Below, piece after piece: positions 1-10,620 of a DNA stretch of 64,000 bases (positions are counted from its first letter, which is position 1; every line of letters begins with the position of its first letter). A model generated the notes under the pieces. That model was not told the origin of the DNA, did not search any database, and saw only the letters and a program-made list of their open reading frames with translations. The DNA lies in assembly GCA_947561715.1 (NCBI GenBank), contig OX387198.1:10974001-11038000 (forward strand), given 5' to 3'. The position numbers were made by a program, and so were the translations under genes. Source of the DNA: Ascidia mentula. Its lineage: Eukaryota > Chordata > Ascidiacea > Phlebobranchia > Ascidiidae.

Positions 1-1340
1 AATCTATGGTTAAACTTTACCATATTCCGTCCGCGTATAAATTTCTGAAAGTGCGTTGGGATCATGGAGTTAACTACCGCTATTGCGGAACGCCAGCCCC
101 CCTCTCTCCACCAAATGAACAAGTTTTAGGTTCTTTTCACCTTCTCGTCCTTTGAAAAGAAGGAGAACTGATCCAGACTGTGATTTATCGAAATGCCCTG
201 AAAACCACATAGTTTTATGTGAGAATTTTGCTAGTGGCACGACATTTTATCCTTTCCAGGGCCGGGTCCTATACCCATTTAACTAATTTAACCAAATGAG
301 GCCCCGCGTCTAAAACGGGTCCATACAATACTGCACACATGAACAATAAACACAAAACATAAAATGACATAAGGAGCGACAAGACGATAAGAGTTATTAA
401 ATCAAGCTTCCAGGATTTGCTATGAAGATCAAAAATACCCGCATTTCCTGGGATAGGCCGTAATTGCAATAACTATAATAATGTTATACACATAAACAAA
501 CAATAACGAGAATTAGCGAGTGTTTCATGAGCACGTGCAATATCACGTTATCAAAACAGCAGAGTTATAACAACTAATATAACCAACAACATTCGACAGA
601 TTTTATTTCCAACAACAATTTGACATGCACGCAGTAGGAAGTGCCAATGTGGGATTAATTGTGTAATTGCCAATAAAGGAAGTTGTGATAAATAATGCTC
701 CATAAATCCATCGCTTTCATGTTCGGAATATTGACAAGCTATTTGTAGTCGTACTTGAATTGATGAGTTTCAGTGTGATTTAGCAACAAACTGATGGGTT
801 GAAAAAGGAAAAAATATTTGGTAACGACCAAAAGGTACCGCCATCCACCGCCTGTGATGCTTTTTGCTCCATTTTGTTTCATTTAATATTTGGTTCCACA
901 AAACCTAAATTTTCGTATTTAATTGCCTCTTGGTAATGTGTGTGTGGTTCTTTTTTCTTGGTTTGCAACTGCGAGAATTCATCAATTACCAATATAATTA
1001 TTGCCTTGGTAATGCGTTTTCAATAAATCAATTAAAGGTAGAGGTTCACACTGCCGAATACTTCAATCCAGATCGTATTCAAATGATTCTATCCAAATAA
1101 TTCTATACGAGGTTTCCTTCACGAACACACAAAAATATTTTTGCGTTTGCCCTTGCGGAATCGCCCTTGCAATAACTAGTATTATAAATTGTAAAAACAG
1201 CAGCTTCGAGATATCTTTAAAGTCAAGGCTCGCGAGATGTGTTTTAAAAATAATCGCCGTGTAAAGTTAATGACTAATTGTACCAGCATCCAAGCAGAGT
1301 TATTTTTGGAAATTCTCACTTATTAGCAGGTTCGGCATCC
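1..1340. other. Upstream flank of the first unit, no gene seen
   Basis: No convincing exon was found on either strand. The stretch is AT-rich and is shared with the flanks of the other two units, so short open frames here that recur in the other flanks are duplicates of one another and not independent evidence for coding. Confidence 0.7.
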
Positions 1341-1359
1341 ATAAATACCGGGTGTCAGA

Positions 1360-1572
1360 ATGAAGTTTGACTTATCGGAATATGAAAAAAAAACATGGAA
1401 GTGTTGGATGATTGAAAAATTCACATATCCATCACTTCTACATCAGGAAATTTACCATTTATTAGTTCCTCGAATAAATTACGTACAGATTTTCGAGTTA
1501 TAAAAGGCACACAATTTGGCAGCAAAGCCACACTATCTGCAACTACAAACAGAAACGGGAAAAGTCGTAAAG
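1360..1572 (+). promoter_or_regulatory. Promoter block, TATA box and leader exon of gene copy 1
   Basis: A TATA-like TTATAAAAG lies at 1498-1506. Upstream is a block conserved in all three copies, with TTATCGG at 1372-1378 (contains a reversed GATAA core) and GGAAGT at 1397-1402 (ETS-like core). A non-coding leader exon of roughly 1530-1572 ends at a GTGAGT donor. The matching acceptor lies just before the ATG at 1669. The transcription start is inferred from the TATA position. Confidence 0.7.
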
Positions 1573-1668
1573 GTGAGTTTTGTTGTACGGGGTTGTTTTT
1601 ATTGGTTTAATAACTATTTCAAATACATATGCACAAATTCTAGATAAATTGGAATCAACTTTATCAGC

Positions 1669-2971
1669 ATGAATTCAATTCTACTTCTTTCACTTTGCTT
1701 CGGTGTTGCTCTCGGTAAGTTGCAAGAGATGTTTTCAAAAAAACTGTGACGATAAGAAAATTACTGTAGTACAAAATTATTTTGCTTGAGTTTTAATCAA
1801 CTTTCATTTTTGTTTATTTTCAATGCAGCAACTCCAAAATTCAAACTTGCTGTCATAGTCGACTGTGAACGCGTATTATGTGGGTTTGCTTGCGTCAAGT
1901 CGAGAGACTGTACATCGCCTTTGGATGTTGAAAGAGTCCTGAAGAGCCAACCAGATGCCTGCAGGACCTGTGTCAATGGAGTATGTGGTAAGTAAATTGT
2001 TTCTCGTGTATTAATCCAGTAAACCTGAATAGATATCATCAACAGAGCTGTGTTCAATTATTCCAGATAGAATAAACACCCAAATCACCACAATACGTAT
2101 ATATATTGGAGCAAAAACAATTAAACGCTATTTTTAAATATTGGTGTTTATATAACATTGCTCAAACACAAAAAAATTAACATTATTTCCTAGAGCAATG
2201 TTGTTTTTTCTTCAGAACTGACCGGAGACGCTGTACCAGACAACTTTGTTTCTGTTTGTGTGCAAGACGCTATGCTAGGTTGCTCCGAATGTCCAGCAGT
2301 AACAAACACCGCACTTGATAAACTGGAAACTTGCAGAACGTGCACCGGGACTTGCAACACCAATCACGGTTAGTTTTGCATAAAATAACGACAACGTAAT
2401 TATTTAGATAAGAGAAGAATAAATAATCCATTTGGGAATTGGGCATAGAATGAAGTCATTTTTTATATTTTGCAAAAAAAGGAAATTTAGACGAATTAAT
2501 TCAGATATTATTGCGTAAATAACTGAAAAATTTTTCGGTTCTGAAGGCCGCGTTTATCAAACCAATTTAAAATTTTCTAACTTCTTTGTTTGTTGCAGGA
2601 ACAAATATGAAAAATGCCGTATGTGCTGAGTCATGCTTTCGGAGTGCTGACTGTGTAAACTTCGAGTACGCACACGATACAGTGGAAGCTGCAAATCGTC
2701 AATGCAAAAAATGTGTTAATGACGCATGCGGTAAGATAGCCTGTTCTCGCACTGCCAACGTCAAATTGCTGTGCAACACTACTCAACAAACTTGGAAACA
2801 TAACAAATTTTTCTGAATTTTGCGGCAGGACCCAAATCTCCGGAAACCAAACAGTGCCGAAGTGATGCGAAGGCGACGACGTGTCCCTCTTGCACCTCGC
2901 CGACAGATCAAGAGCGTGCCATTCTGAAGAACTGCAAGGCATGCCTAGCCAACTGTCCGAAATTAGTTTAA
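1669..2971 (+). CDS. Secreted cysteine-rich A-B-A-B module protein, copy 1
   Basis: Five coding exons were assembled: 1669-1714, 1829-1987, 2216-2368, 2599-2730 and 2829-2971. All junctions are GT-AG and phase 1, giving 210 residues. Exon 1 encodes a signal peptide (MNSILLLSLCFGVALG). Each later exon encodes one six-cysteine module: A1 at about residues 16-69 (with one extra Cys), B1 69-120, A2 120-164 and B2 164-210. Module A spacing is C-x3-C-x5-C-x16-C-x2-C-x4-C-G; module B is C-x7/8-C-x2-C-x13-C-x2-C-x3-C. The mature protein has about 25 cysteines, an odd number, so a disulfide-linked dimer is possible. No catalytic motif or membrane segment is visible. I do not recognise the family; extracellular, disulfide-stabilised helical hairpins would fit the Cys spacing, but this is inference. 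Confidence 0.88.
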
Positions 2972-4550
2972 GGTAATCAAAGCGAAGCTGTTGTTTGTTA
3001 AGTAAAACCTGTTAAATCGATTAAAGTATCGTAATGAACGTAATGCGGTGTGGATACATCCACAATAAATAAGTTCAGTTTTCGAATTGATAAAATACTT
3101 TAAGCAGAATTTAAAGATAACCACAGCATTTTGCTTGCAGAAGCGGAATCTCATTGTGATAAAATGGAGTCCTGATATGATGAAAACCTTGTAATCAATA
3201 TATTTCTTTATCGACATTATGCAGTGCCTAATTAAGTATAACTAACTTCCATGATTAGAATTTATGGTGTTTAACTTTCCGTGAAACCTCCTGTTCAATT
3301 TGCAAATCAATTTGCTCCGTCATATGTTTTGTATGTGGCTAAACGTAACGTATGCATTACTCGTATTTGGATATGTGTTGTTTGTTATCCACGTACACAA
3401 AACAATATTATGCAGAAATAAATACCGGAAAATAAAAGTACGTGCTGTGGTCTGTTCAGGGGGCAAAACAGCATTTCAATGTTATTAAAAACATCGACAA
3501 AGAAGCATGCAGAATCGAATCTGTATAAAAAGTTTTAGGAATCTTGTGGATTTTAAAATTTAATGGCAAGATGGCAGATGCACAAAACGTGTTTACCTAA
3601 CTGTTCCAACGTGTTGGGGCGATATATGCGATTGGCTAATAATAGAGGGTTATCATTGCAAAAAACGATACTGTTTAAATCAGCCAATATTTCCAGAACT
3701 TACAATAACCGATATAACATTCTTTTCCGAGTATCATTGGTATTGCATCCGTGTTTTTGTTTTAAATAATTAGTTTGTTGAATCCATTTAGTTTATAGTG
3801 ATTAGTATTGTTTTGACTATTCATATAGATACCAAATTACGTGAGTTACAATTATTAACGGTTTTAGAGTTTCCACATATTTACTCTAATTTGCGTCGGC
3901 GCACGGCGCTGGAAACTATACGATTGATGATGAAATTAACAATCGATGATACAATGTATAGGAAAGTACAATGTCTAACTTTCATTGCAACAAATTGGTG
4001 AATCAACGTAAGCTACATACAGTCCAGGGACGAGCAAATCACAGGACAAACTATCCTAGTTGGAAAGATCACGCGATGTCATACATATCATGTCTCCCCA
4101 ATGTTACTTCTTATGCGCACTTGCGTTGCGTTTGAATTCATAACGACGATATCGAGTTCTGTTTTTCGTCGATAAACCGTTTTGTACCGTGCTTTATGTG
4201 GTAGCTTATGACAAGCAAAACTAAGCATGCGGTGAGTTTCACTGGGAGAACTCTGAAACCATGCGAAAATAGCAATGCCAAATATAACTGTGATTTGTTC
4301 GAGATATTCTTGTGGTGTTAACATCGTTTAAACTCCACCAACTGGCGATTTAACCTCAGACAGATAGTGGCAAAACCAAACATGCTGCGGATAACTTTAA
4401 ACTATTTGTTTGGTATTTCCACTGTAGAAAACCCGATAAGTTTTATATATTGCTCGTGCTGTGAAACTCATGGGACATTCACCAATCACAAAAAAAACAA
4501 ATCGATAGGATTTGAAACGAGATGCTTCCATAAACATAAATTTACGTGAA
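2972..4550. other. 3' flank of copy 1, no gene seen
   Basis: The flank is repeated after copies 2 and 3. Small open frames at 3300-3488 and 3563-4001 recur with changes, lack splice context and show no recognisable domain. Nothing codes convincingly here. Confidence 0.65.
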
Positions 4551-4557
4551 CAAACAT

Positions 4558-4930
4558 TTATTTCTGAATATTATAGTTTCTGTGTACATGATCAACAAAC
4601 AACGAATACCCAAATACTAGTGATATGCATATATGTTTAGTCTTTATACGGCAACACGAAATGCCCGTTAGAAGCTCAATCACCTCTATTGTTTTAGGCA
4701 ATTGGCCTGACAAGCTCTGCAGTTCTTTATAATACCGCGTAAAATAAAACAAATTAATCGATAGCATGAAATTTCAAACACGACGTTGCAAATGTTAAGA
4801 CTCAGTAACTTACAGCAACTATCGGAAAGACATTTAGAACATTCCCTATTAGCAGCTTCCACTGAATCGTGTGCAAACATGAAGTTCACACATGTATCGC
4901 TCGCAAAGCAAGCATCGTCGAAAAATCAGA
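4558..4930 (-). pseudogene. Inverted remnant: module A exon plus 3' flank
   Basis: On the minus strand, about 4930-4830 encodes an A2-type module lacking its first cysteine. It contains FAHDSVEAANRECSKC, nearly the same as copy 1's FAHDTVEAANRQCKKC, and ends at a GTAAGT donor in the same phase. Further along the minus strand, 4640-4560 matches the 3' flank that follows the intact genes. No B2 exon lies between them. This is the relic of a gene copy in opposite orientation to the array, reduced to one module exon. Confidence 0.72.
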
Positions 4931-4959
4931 ATCAGAAGAACAACCAAAACTTGCAAATT

Positions 4960-5630
4960 ATGGTATTATGTGAGAATATTCTTTTGCGACATTTTGTCCT
5001 GTACATGGCTGGTCCTATACCCATTTAACTAATTTGACCAAATGAGGCCCCGCGCCTAAAAGGGACCCCTGCAATACTGCACACATGAACAATAAACACA
5101 AAACATAAAATGTAAAAGGGAGTGATAAGACGATAAGAGTTATCGAATCAGGCTCCCCAGGATTTGCTATACAAATGAAATACCTGCATTTCCTGAGATA
5201 GGCCCTAATTGAAATAACTAGTATTATACGCATTTACAAACGATAACGAGAATTAGCGAGTGTTTCATGTGCACGTGTAATGACACGTTATCAAAACAGC
5301 AGAGTTATAACAATTAATATAACCAACAACTTGACGGAATTAATTTCCAACATCAATTTGATATGCACGCAGTAGGAAGTGCCAAAGTCGGATTAATTGT
5401 GTGATTACCAATAAAGGAAGTTATGTTCAATAATTACTCCATAGATCCATCGCTTTCATGTTCGGAATATTGACAGGCCATTTGTAATCGTACTTGAATT
5501 TATCAGAAGAAAAACTAAAACTTGCAAACCGTTGAGTTGTGGCGTACTTCGGTTCAGGAATTCGGAGATTCAGAATTAAAATAAACATTTTGGGTGAATT
5601 ATTCTGTGTTCCCTTGTTCGCAGCGTTAGA
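4960..5630. repeat. Repeated 5' flank block
   Basis: This stretch closely matches 210-830 and 14240-14850, the flank that precedes the intact genes. Here it leads into a decayed two-module gene rather than an intact one. No independent gene is seen. Confidence 0.7.
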
Positions 5631-5730
5631 ACGTAATTGTTACGTTACAAATTGCACACAATTAATCTAAATTCGCAATATCTTGGTAGTCTTATAAAAT
5701 TTTCCAACTCTTTTGACTTTTACATACAAA

Positions 5731-6071
5731 GAAAAAAATTGGTTCGAGCCACGTGTGATGAAAACTGCTTAGCTAGCGTATTGTGTGGGAGTCACCAATC
5801 ACGCGGTACAGTGCAATCTGCCAATCGCAACATCCAGCCATGTATTAACGCGGGATGTGGTAGGTTTACACGTGTTCGAGTCCCCGACAGCATGTTTGCA
5901 ACAACACAGTTTGGAAAAAAAATATTTTTTTAAATTTTAGTAGGACCAATTTCTGCTATAAACACAGCGCATCGCACAGCCGCGCTGGACATCTGTCCTT
6001 GTGACAAGTCTACACTCCATGTCCGCACTAATATTAACACTTGCATCGGTTGTCTGCAAAAATGCCTGTGA
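5731..6071 (+). pseudogene. Decayed A-B two-module gene remnant
   Basis: An A-like module (CDENCLASVLC, later QPCINAGCG) ends at a phase-1 donor at 5859. A B-like module runs from about 5944 to a stop at 6071 (ends NTCIGCLQKCL). Each has lost one or more of the six expected cysteines: the A module lacks the first Cys of its C-x2-C, and the B module lacks its first Cys. No signal-peptide exon was found in front of it. It may be a two-module gene with an undetected first exon, but the lost cysteines favour decay. Confidence 0.6.
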
Positions 6072-6344
6072 ACTTCAGTAAACCTCTCGTTTAATATAAA
6101 ATCAATCAGAAATTTCACTAATATCTAAATGCGACTTGTATAATTGCTGCATGTTCAAATGTCATTTGTACTTGGATATTTGTTGTTTGGTTATGGTTGG
6201 AACAGAAGTAAATATACAAAAAAACTCAATTGCTTGTGTTAAAAACTTCTAGAGCAATCTTGCTAGAATGACCAATTTCCTTGCATTCCCTCCTTTCCGA
6301 GACGGTGCAGTTTGGTGTGGCTAACTTATAAATTCAAGATTAAA

Positions 6345-6610
6345 CCTGTAAATATCCCAACATGCATGTGACGAATAATATAAGGTCTCCATTTAACAAA
6401 CTTCACTTCCATCCTCTCCACCCATTTGAACTTCGATAACTCAAACTTAAACCTGACAATCGACATTTTAGGGTGTCGAAAACCGACGTTGACAATTGAG
6501 GATGTCGAGAAAAGGATTTCTGCTTTTATGAGTTGTTAATATTAAACTTCTGTTGTTTTCACAACATGTCCACAATGCGCACACTGCTAACATATTGGCT
6601 TCCTCCCGAG
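6345..6610 (-). promoter_or_regulatory. Inverted copy of the cluster's promoter-like block
   Basis: Read on the minus strand, this stretch matches the region upstream of the 28-residue-repeat gene (27215-27470), from a GGACATG start through GGAAGTGAAGTTTG to CACATGCATGTT. It therefore points left, away from copy 2 and towards the inverted module remnant at 4558-4930. It may be the leftover promoter of that inverted gene copy. Activity is unknown. Confidence 0.5.
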
Positions 6611-7940
6611 AGTTTGATGTGGAGTCGTTCACAATTTATGATATTAGTTACCCTTTTTGCTGACATTTGCACAATTTCATGTAGTTGAGGAGGACATATT
6701 CCAATAAATCACAATCTTCAATTGTAGTATGCTGCGGTGTGTACTACGCTGCACCTAAACAACCTTTTTTCATGGTCACTGAAACACATTCCCATCACCT
6801 TTTACCCATTACCTTTTGTTTGGAATACCCGAGCACTGAATTGTGCCACCATATGCACTGTATGTATTTTGAATGTACCATTAGAAGACAGAAAGAAAGT
6901 GATACCTGTACACAGGGCAGTAACACAAGAAAATATGGAGTTTAAAATTCAATCAGAAATGCAAATTCAGAGAAAATGTTTGTGGTGTATTTTGTACCTA
7001 AATAACCTGAAACACCTTTTTAAGTCGAACTTGGACATTTTACGTTTCTTTTTCAACAATCCTTCAAAACATTTTTAGTCTGCAGTAAGCTTTCGCCGTT
7101 TTATAGCTGCGTGTAATTAATTTTAGGACGTTGGCAGCAAAAGTAGGAAATCCCAGAGTGATCAATAATTTTGAAACCAACAAAGGAAAAAAGTGAAGTT
7201 TGGTAATTGACAATTTCATAAATCCATTCATCGCATGTCAGGAATAACAACAGTCAATGTATGGTTTAACTTTATCCGCGTATAAACATCTGAAAGTGCG
7301 TTGATTCATGGAGTTAACTACCACTTTTACAAAAATGCTACTCCCCAAATTCACTGGATCGTGGTAACGAACAAGTTTTAGGTTCTGTTCCAATTTCACT
7401 GCCTCGTGGTAACGAACAAGTTTTAGGTGCTGTTCTCCTTCTCGTCCTTTGAAAAGAAGGAGAACTGATCCAGACTGTGATTTATCAAAATGCCTCAATC
7501 AATAATAAAGGAAGTTCTGTTCAATAATTACTTCATAAATCCATCGCTTTCATATTGATAGGCTATTTGTAATCGTACTTGAATTGATGAGTTTCAGTGT
7601 GATTTAGCAACAAACTGATAGGTTGAAAAAGGAAAAATATTTGGCAACGACCAAAAGGTGCCGCCATCCACCGTCTGTGATGCTTTCTGCTCCATTTTGT
7701 TTCATTTAATATTTAATTCTACAAAGCCTAAATTTTCGAATTTAATTGCCTCTTGGTAAAGTGCGTGTGGTTCTTTTCACTTGGTTTTGCAACTGCGAGA
7801 ATTCATAAATTACCAATATAATTTATTGCCTAAGTAATGCGTTTTAAATAAAACAAAATACGGACAAGGGTGGATGTTCACACTGCCGAATACTTCAATC
7901 CAGATTGTAATAATTCCATACGAGGTTTCCTTTACTAACA
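6611..7940. other. Spacer between units 1 and 2, no gene seen
   Basis: The stretch is AT-rich and shared in large part with 13200-15130. Open frames at 6685-7078 and 7238-7498 recur as altered frames in the next spacer and show no domain or splice structure. Confidence 0.6.
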
Positions 7941-7944
7941 CACA

Positions 7945-8365
7945 AAAATATAAAATGTTACTGTTTCTGCCAGTTTGATTAGTAAATCAAAACTGGATCA
8001 AAAAACCAAAGGCCCCTGGCAGGCTGTCGATCGCACACCGTATCAATAATAATGTATTAAAATCCCAAAACAGCGATCTATTTGAATAAGTTTTGGTAAA
8101 TGGAGAAACTGATGATGCTGTTTTAGGCGAAATATATTTTTCTCTCAATAAATCGATCTGAGCTGTCTACAGATCGCTGTTTTGGGATTTTAATACATTA
8201 TTGTTTCTGCCAGTTATATTATATTTTAATAGTCTGTTCTTCTGGCACATTCAAACGTAACTTATATTCACCGACGTTTCGCCTGCTATCGAGCTATGCT
8301 TCCTCAGGGCACCTTGAATTCAAGTTACGTTTTATTGTGCCAGAAGAACAGACTATCAAAATGCA
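7945..8365. mobile_element. Nested foldback insertion specific to unit 2
   Basis: The equivalent points in units 1 (about 1130) and 3 (about 15140) lack this stretch. It holds a perfect 32-bp inverted repeat, 8048-8079 against 8171-8202, and a second foldback with a perfect 21-bp stem, 8229-8249 against 8336-8356. The second encloses a CGAAACGTC-type motif on the minus strand. A short direct repeat (TGTTTCTGCCAGTT) lies near 7962 and again near 8204. No coding capacity is visible; it looks like two non-autonomous foldback elements side by side or nested. Confidence 0.7.
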
Positions 8366-8544
8366 AAAACATTTAAGACATTTATGCGTTTGCCCATGCG
8401 ACATCATCCTTGCAACAACTAATATTATAAATTGTAAAGGCTGCAGCTACGAGGTATCTATAACAAGTCAAGACTCGAGAGATGTGATTTAAAAATAATT
8501 TTTTTTTAATAGTTTTTAACAAGTTCGGCATTCAAAAATAACGG

Positions 8545-8765
8545 CTGTCAGAATAAATTTTTGACTAATCGGAATCTAAAAAACCACCATGGAAGTAAAG
8601 TTGGGCAAATGAAAAATTCATCACTTCCACATCAGGAAATTTACCATTTATGAGCTCCTCTAATAAATTACGTACAGATTTTCGTGTTATAAAAGGCGAT
8701 CAATTTGGCAGCAAAGCCACACTATCTGCAACTACAAACAGAAACGGGAAAAGTCGTAAAGGTGA
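8545..8765 (+). promoter_or_regulatory. Promoter block, TATA box and leader exon of copy 2
   Basis: TTATAAAAG lies at 8687-8695, followed by a leader exon that closely matches copy 1 and ends at a GTGAGT donor near 8761. The upstream block is conserved, although the TTATCGG core of copies 1 and 3 is altered here to TAATCGG. Confidence 0.68.
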
Positions 8766-8858
8766 GTTTTGTTGTACGTGTTTTGTTTTTATTGGTTTAA
8801 TAACTATTTCAAATACATATGCATAAATTCTAGATAAATTGGAATCAACTTTATCAGC

Positions 8859-10178
8859 ATGAATTCAATTCTACTTCTTTCACTTTGCATCGGCGTTGCT
8901 CTCGGTAAGTTGCAGGAGATGTTTTCAAAAAAACTGTGACGAGCAGCAAATTATTGTTGTACAAAATTATTTCGCTTGAGTTTTAATCAACTTTCATTTT
9001 TGTTTATTTTCAATGCAGCAACTCCAAAATTCAAACTTGCTGTCATAGTCAAATGTGACCGCGTATTATGTGGGTTTGCTTGCGTCAAGTCGAGAGACTG
9101 CACGTCGCCTTTGGATGTTGAAAGAGTCCTGAAGAGCCAACCAGATGCCTGCAGGACCTGTGTCAGTGGAGTATGTGGTAAGTAATTGTTCCTCGTGTAT
9201 TAATCCAGTAAACCTCAATAGATACCATCCCATTGTTAGACGGCAACAGAGCTGTGTTCAATTATTCCAGATAGAATAAACACCCACATCACCACAATAT
9301 GTATATATATATATATTAGAGCAAAAACAATTAAATGCTATTTTTAAATATTGGTGTTTATATAACATTGTTTTGGTAAAAAAAAATGCTTAAACACAAA
9401 AAAATTAACATTATTTCCTAGAGCAATGTTGTTTTTTCTTCAGAACTGACCGGAGACGCTGTACCAGACAACTTTGTTTCTGTTTGTGTGCAAGACGCTA
9501 TGCTAGGTTGCTCCGAATGTCTAGCAGTAATGAACACCGCACTTGATAAACTGGAAACTTGCAGAACGTGCACCGGGACTTGCAACACCAATCACGGTTA
9601 GTTTTGCATAAAATAGCGACAACGTAATTATTTAGATAAGAGAAGAATAAATAATCCATTTAGGAATTGGGCATAGAATGAAGTCATTTTTTATATTTTG
9701 CAAAAAAAGGAAATTTAGACGAATTAATTCAGATATTATTGCGTAAATAACTGAAAAATTTCATCAAACCCATTTAAAATTTCCGAACTTCTTTGTTTGT
9801 TGCAGGAACAAATATGAAAAATGCCGTATGTGCTGAGTCATGCTTTCGAAGTGCTGACTGTGTAAACTTCGAGTACGCACACGATACAGTGGAAGCTGCA
9901 AATCGTCAATGCAAAAAATGTGTTAATGACGCATGTGGTAAGATAGCCTGTTCTCGCACTGCCAACGTCAAATTGCTGTGCAACACTACTCAACAAACTT
10001 GGAAACATAACAAATTTTTCTGAATTTTGCGGCAGGACCCAAATCTCCGGAAACCAAACAGTGCCGAAGTGATGCGAAGGCGACGACTTGTCCCTCTTGC
10101 ACCTCGCCGACAGATCAAGAGCGTGCCATTCTGAAGAACTGCAAGGCATGCCTAGCCAACTGTCCGAAATTAGTTTAA
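8859..10178 (+). CDS. Secreted cysteine-rich A-B-A-B module protein, copy 2
   Basis: Exons are 8859-8904, 9019-9177, 9444-9596, 9806-9937 and 10036-10178, the same lengths as copy 1, all phase 1, for 210 residues. The signal peptide begins MNSILLLSLCIGVALG. All module cysteines are kept. Changes from copy 1 are few: the A1 entry reads KCDRVLC instead of DCERVLC, and B1 reads SECLAVMNTAL instead of SECPAVTNTAL. Introns are also closely similar, which points to recent duplication or gene conversion. The gene looks whole. Its 3' flank carries the hammerhead-bearing insertion at 10284-10620. Confidence 0.88.
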
Positions 10179-10283
10179 GGTAATCAAAGCGAAGCTATTG
10201 TTTGTTAAGTACAACCTGTTGAATCGATTAAAGTATCGTAATGAACGTAATGCGGTGTGGATACATCCACAATAAATAAGTTC

Positions 10284-10620
10284 AAAGCTGCAGACAGGGT
10301 GTGTACACGCACTGTTTCGACCTGTAAGGTCTCATCAGTGCAGCTGTTGAGTGGCACTGTGCTAGCTTTCACACTAGCAGGCACACTAGTCTCTACTTTG
10401 TGGTACCTTTCGGTCAACGTCGATCTGCAGGGTACCCTATACTAGGTACCGAACAACAGAGACGACGAACCACTGTGGAACGCACTATGGCCAAACGGAA
10501 CTGCTTGGTAACCGATAGTGCAAAAGGCAAAAAACACACCCTGTCTGCAGCTTTGCAATATTATGGCTTTTTTTGCACATATATCACATTGGTGTTTTTT
10601 GCCTTTTGCACTATCGGTTA
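10284..10620 (-). mobile_element. Hammerhead-bearing insertion in the 3' flank of copy 2
   Basis: Relative to units 1 and 3, about 337 bases replace some 25 bases between GTTCA and GCAGAATTT. The ends of the inner part form a perfect 20-bp inverted repeat (10284-10303 and 10535-10554). A second foldback of about 28-30 bp pairs 10509-10540 with 10591-10620. No reading frame is evident. The minus strand encodes a type I hammerhead ribozyme at the left end. This fits a small non-autonomous retroelement of the kind that carries hammerheads (retrozyme or Penelope-type relatives), but the class is inferred. Confidence 0.7.
10286..10345 (-). ncRNA. Type I hammerhead self-cleaving ribozyme
   Basis: On the minus strand the order is AGCUGCA (stem I, 10345-10339), CUGAUGA (10338-10332), a stem II of GACC/GGUC with a UUACA loop, GAAA, an imperfect stem III beginning CAG and closing CUG, then UC and UGCAGCU (stem I, 10292-10286). 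Stem I is a perfect 7-bp helix. The conserved core is complete, with A15.1-U16.1 and C17. Predicted cleavage is between plus-strand positions 10293 and 10292. Stem III is long with a few mismatches around a UA loop. Two damaged relatives lie in Ly6 introns near 54.6 and 60.8 kb. Confidence 0.85.

Noticed and set aside
8109-8132. Second plus-strand hammerhead (CTGATGA followed by GAAA inside the foldback)
   Set aside because: GAGAAA and TTTCTC could form stem I, but stem II is only two pairs and no closing stem III was found. Chance is likely.
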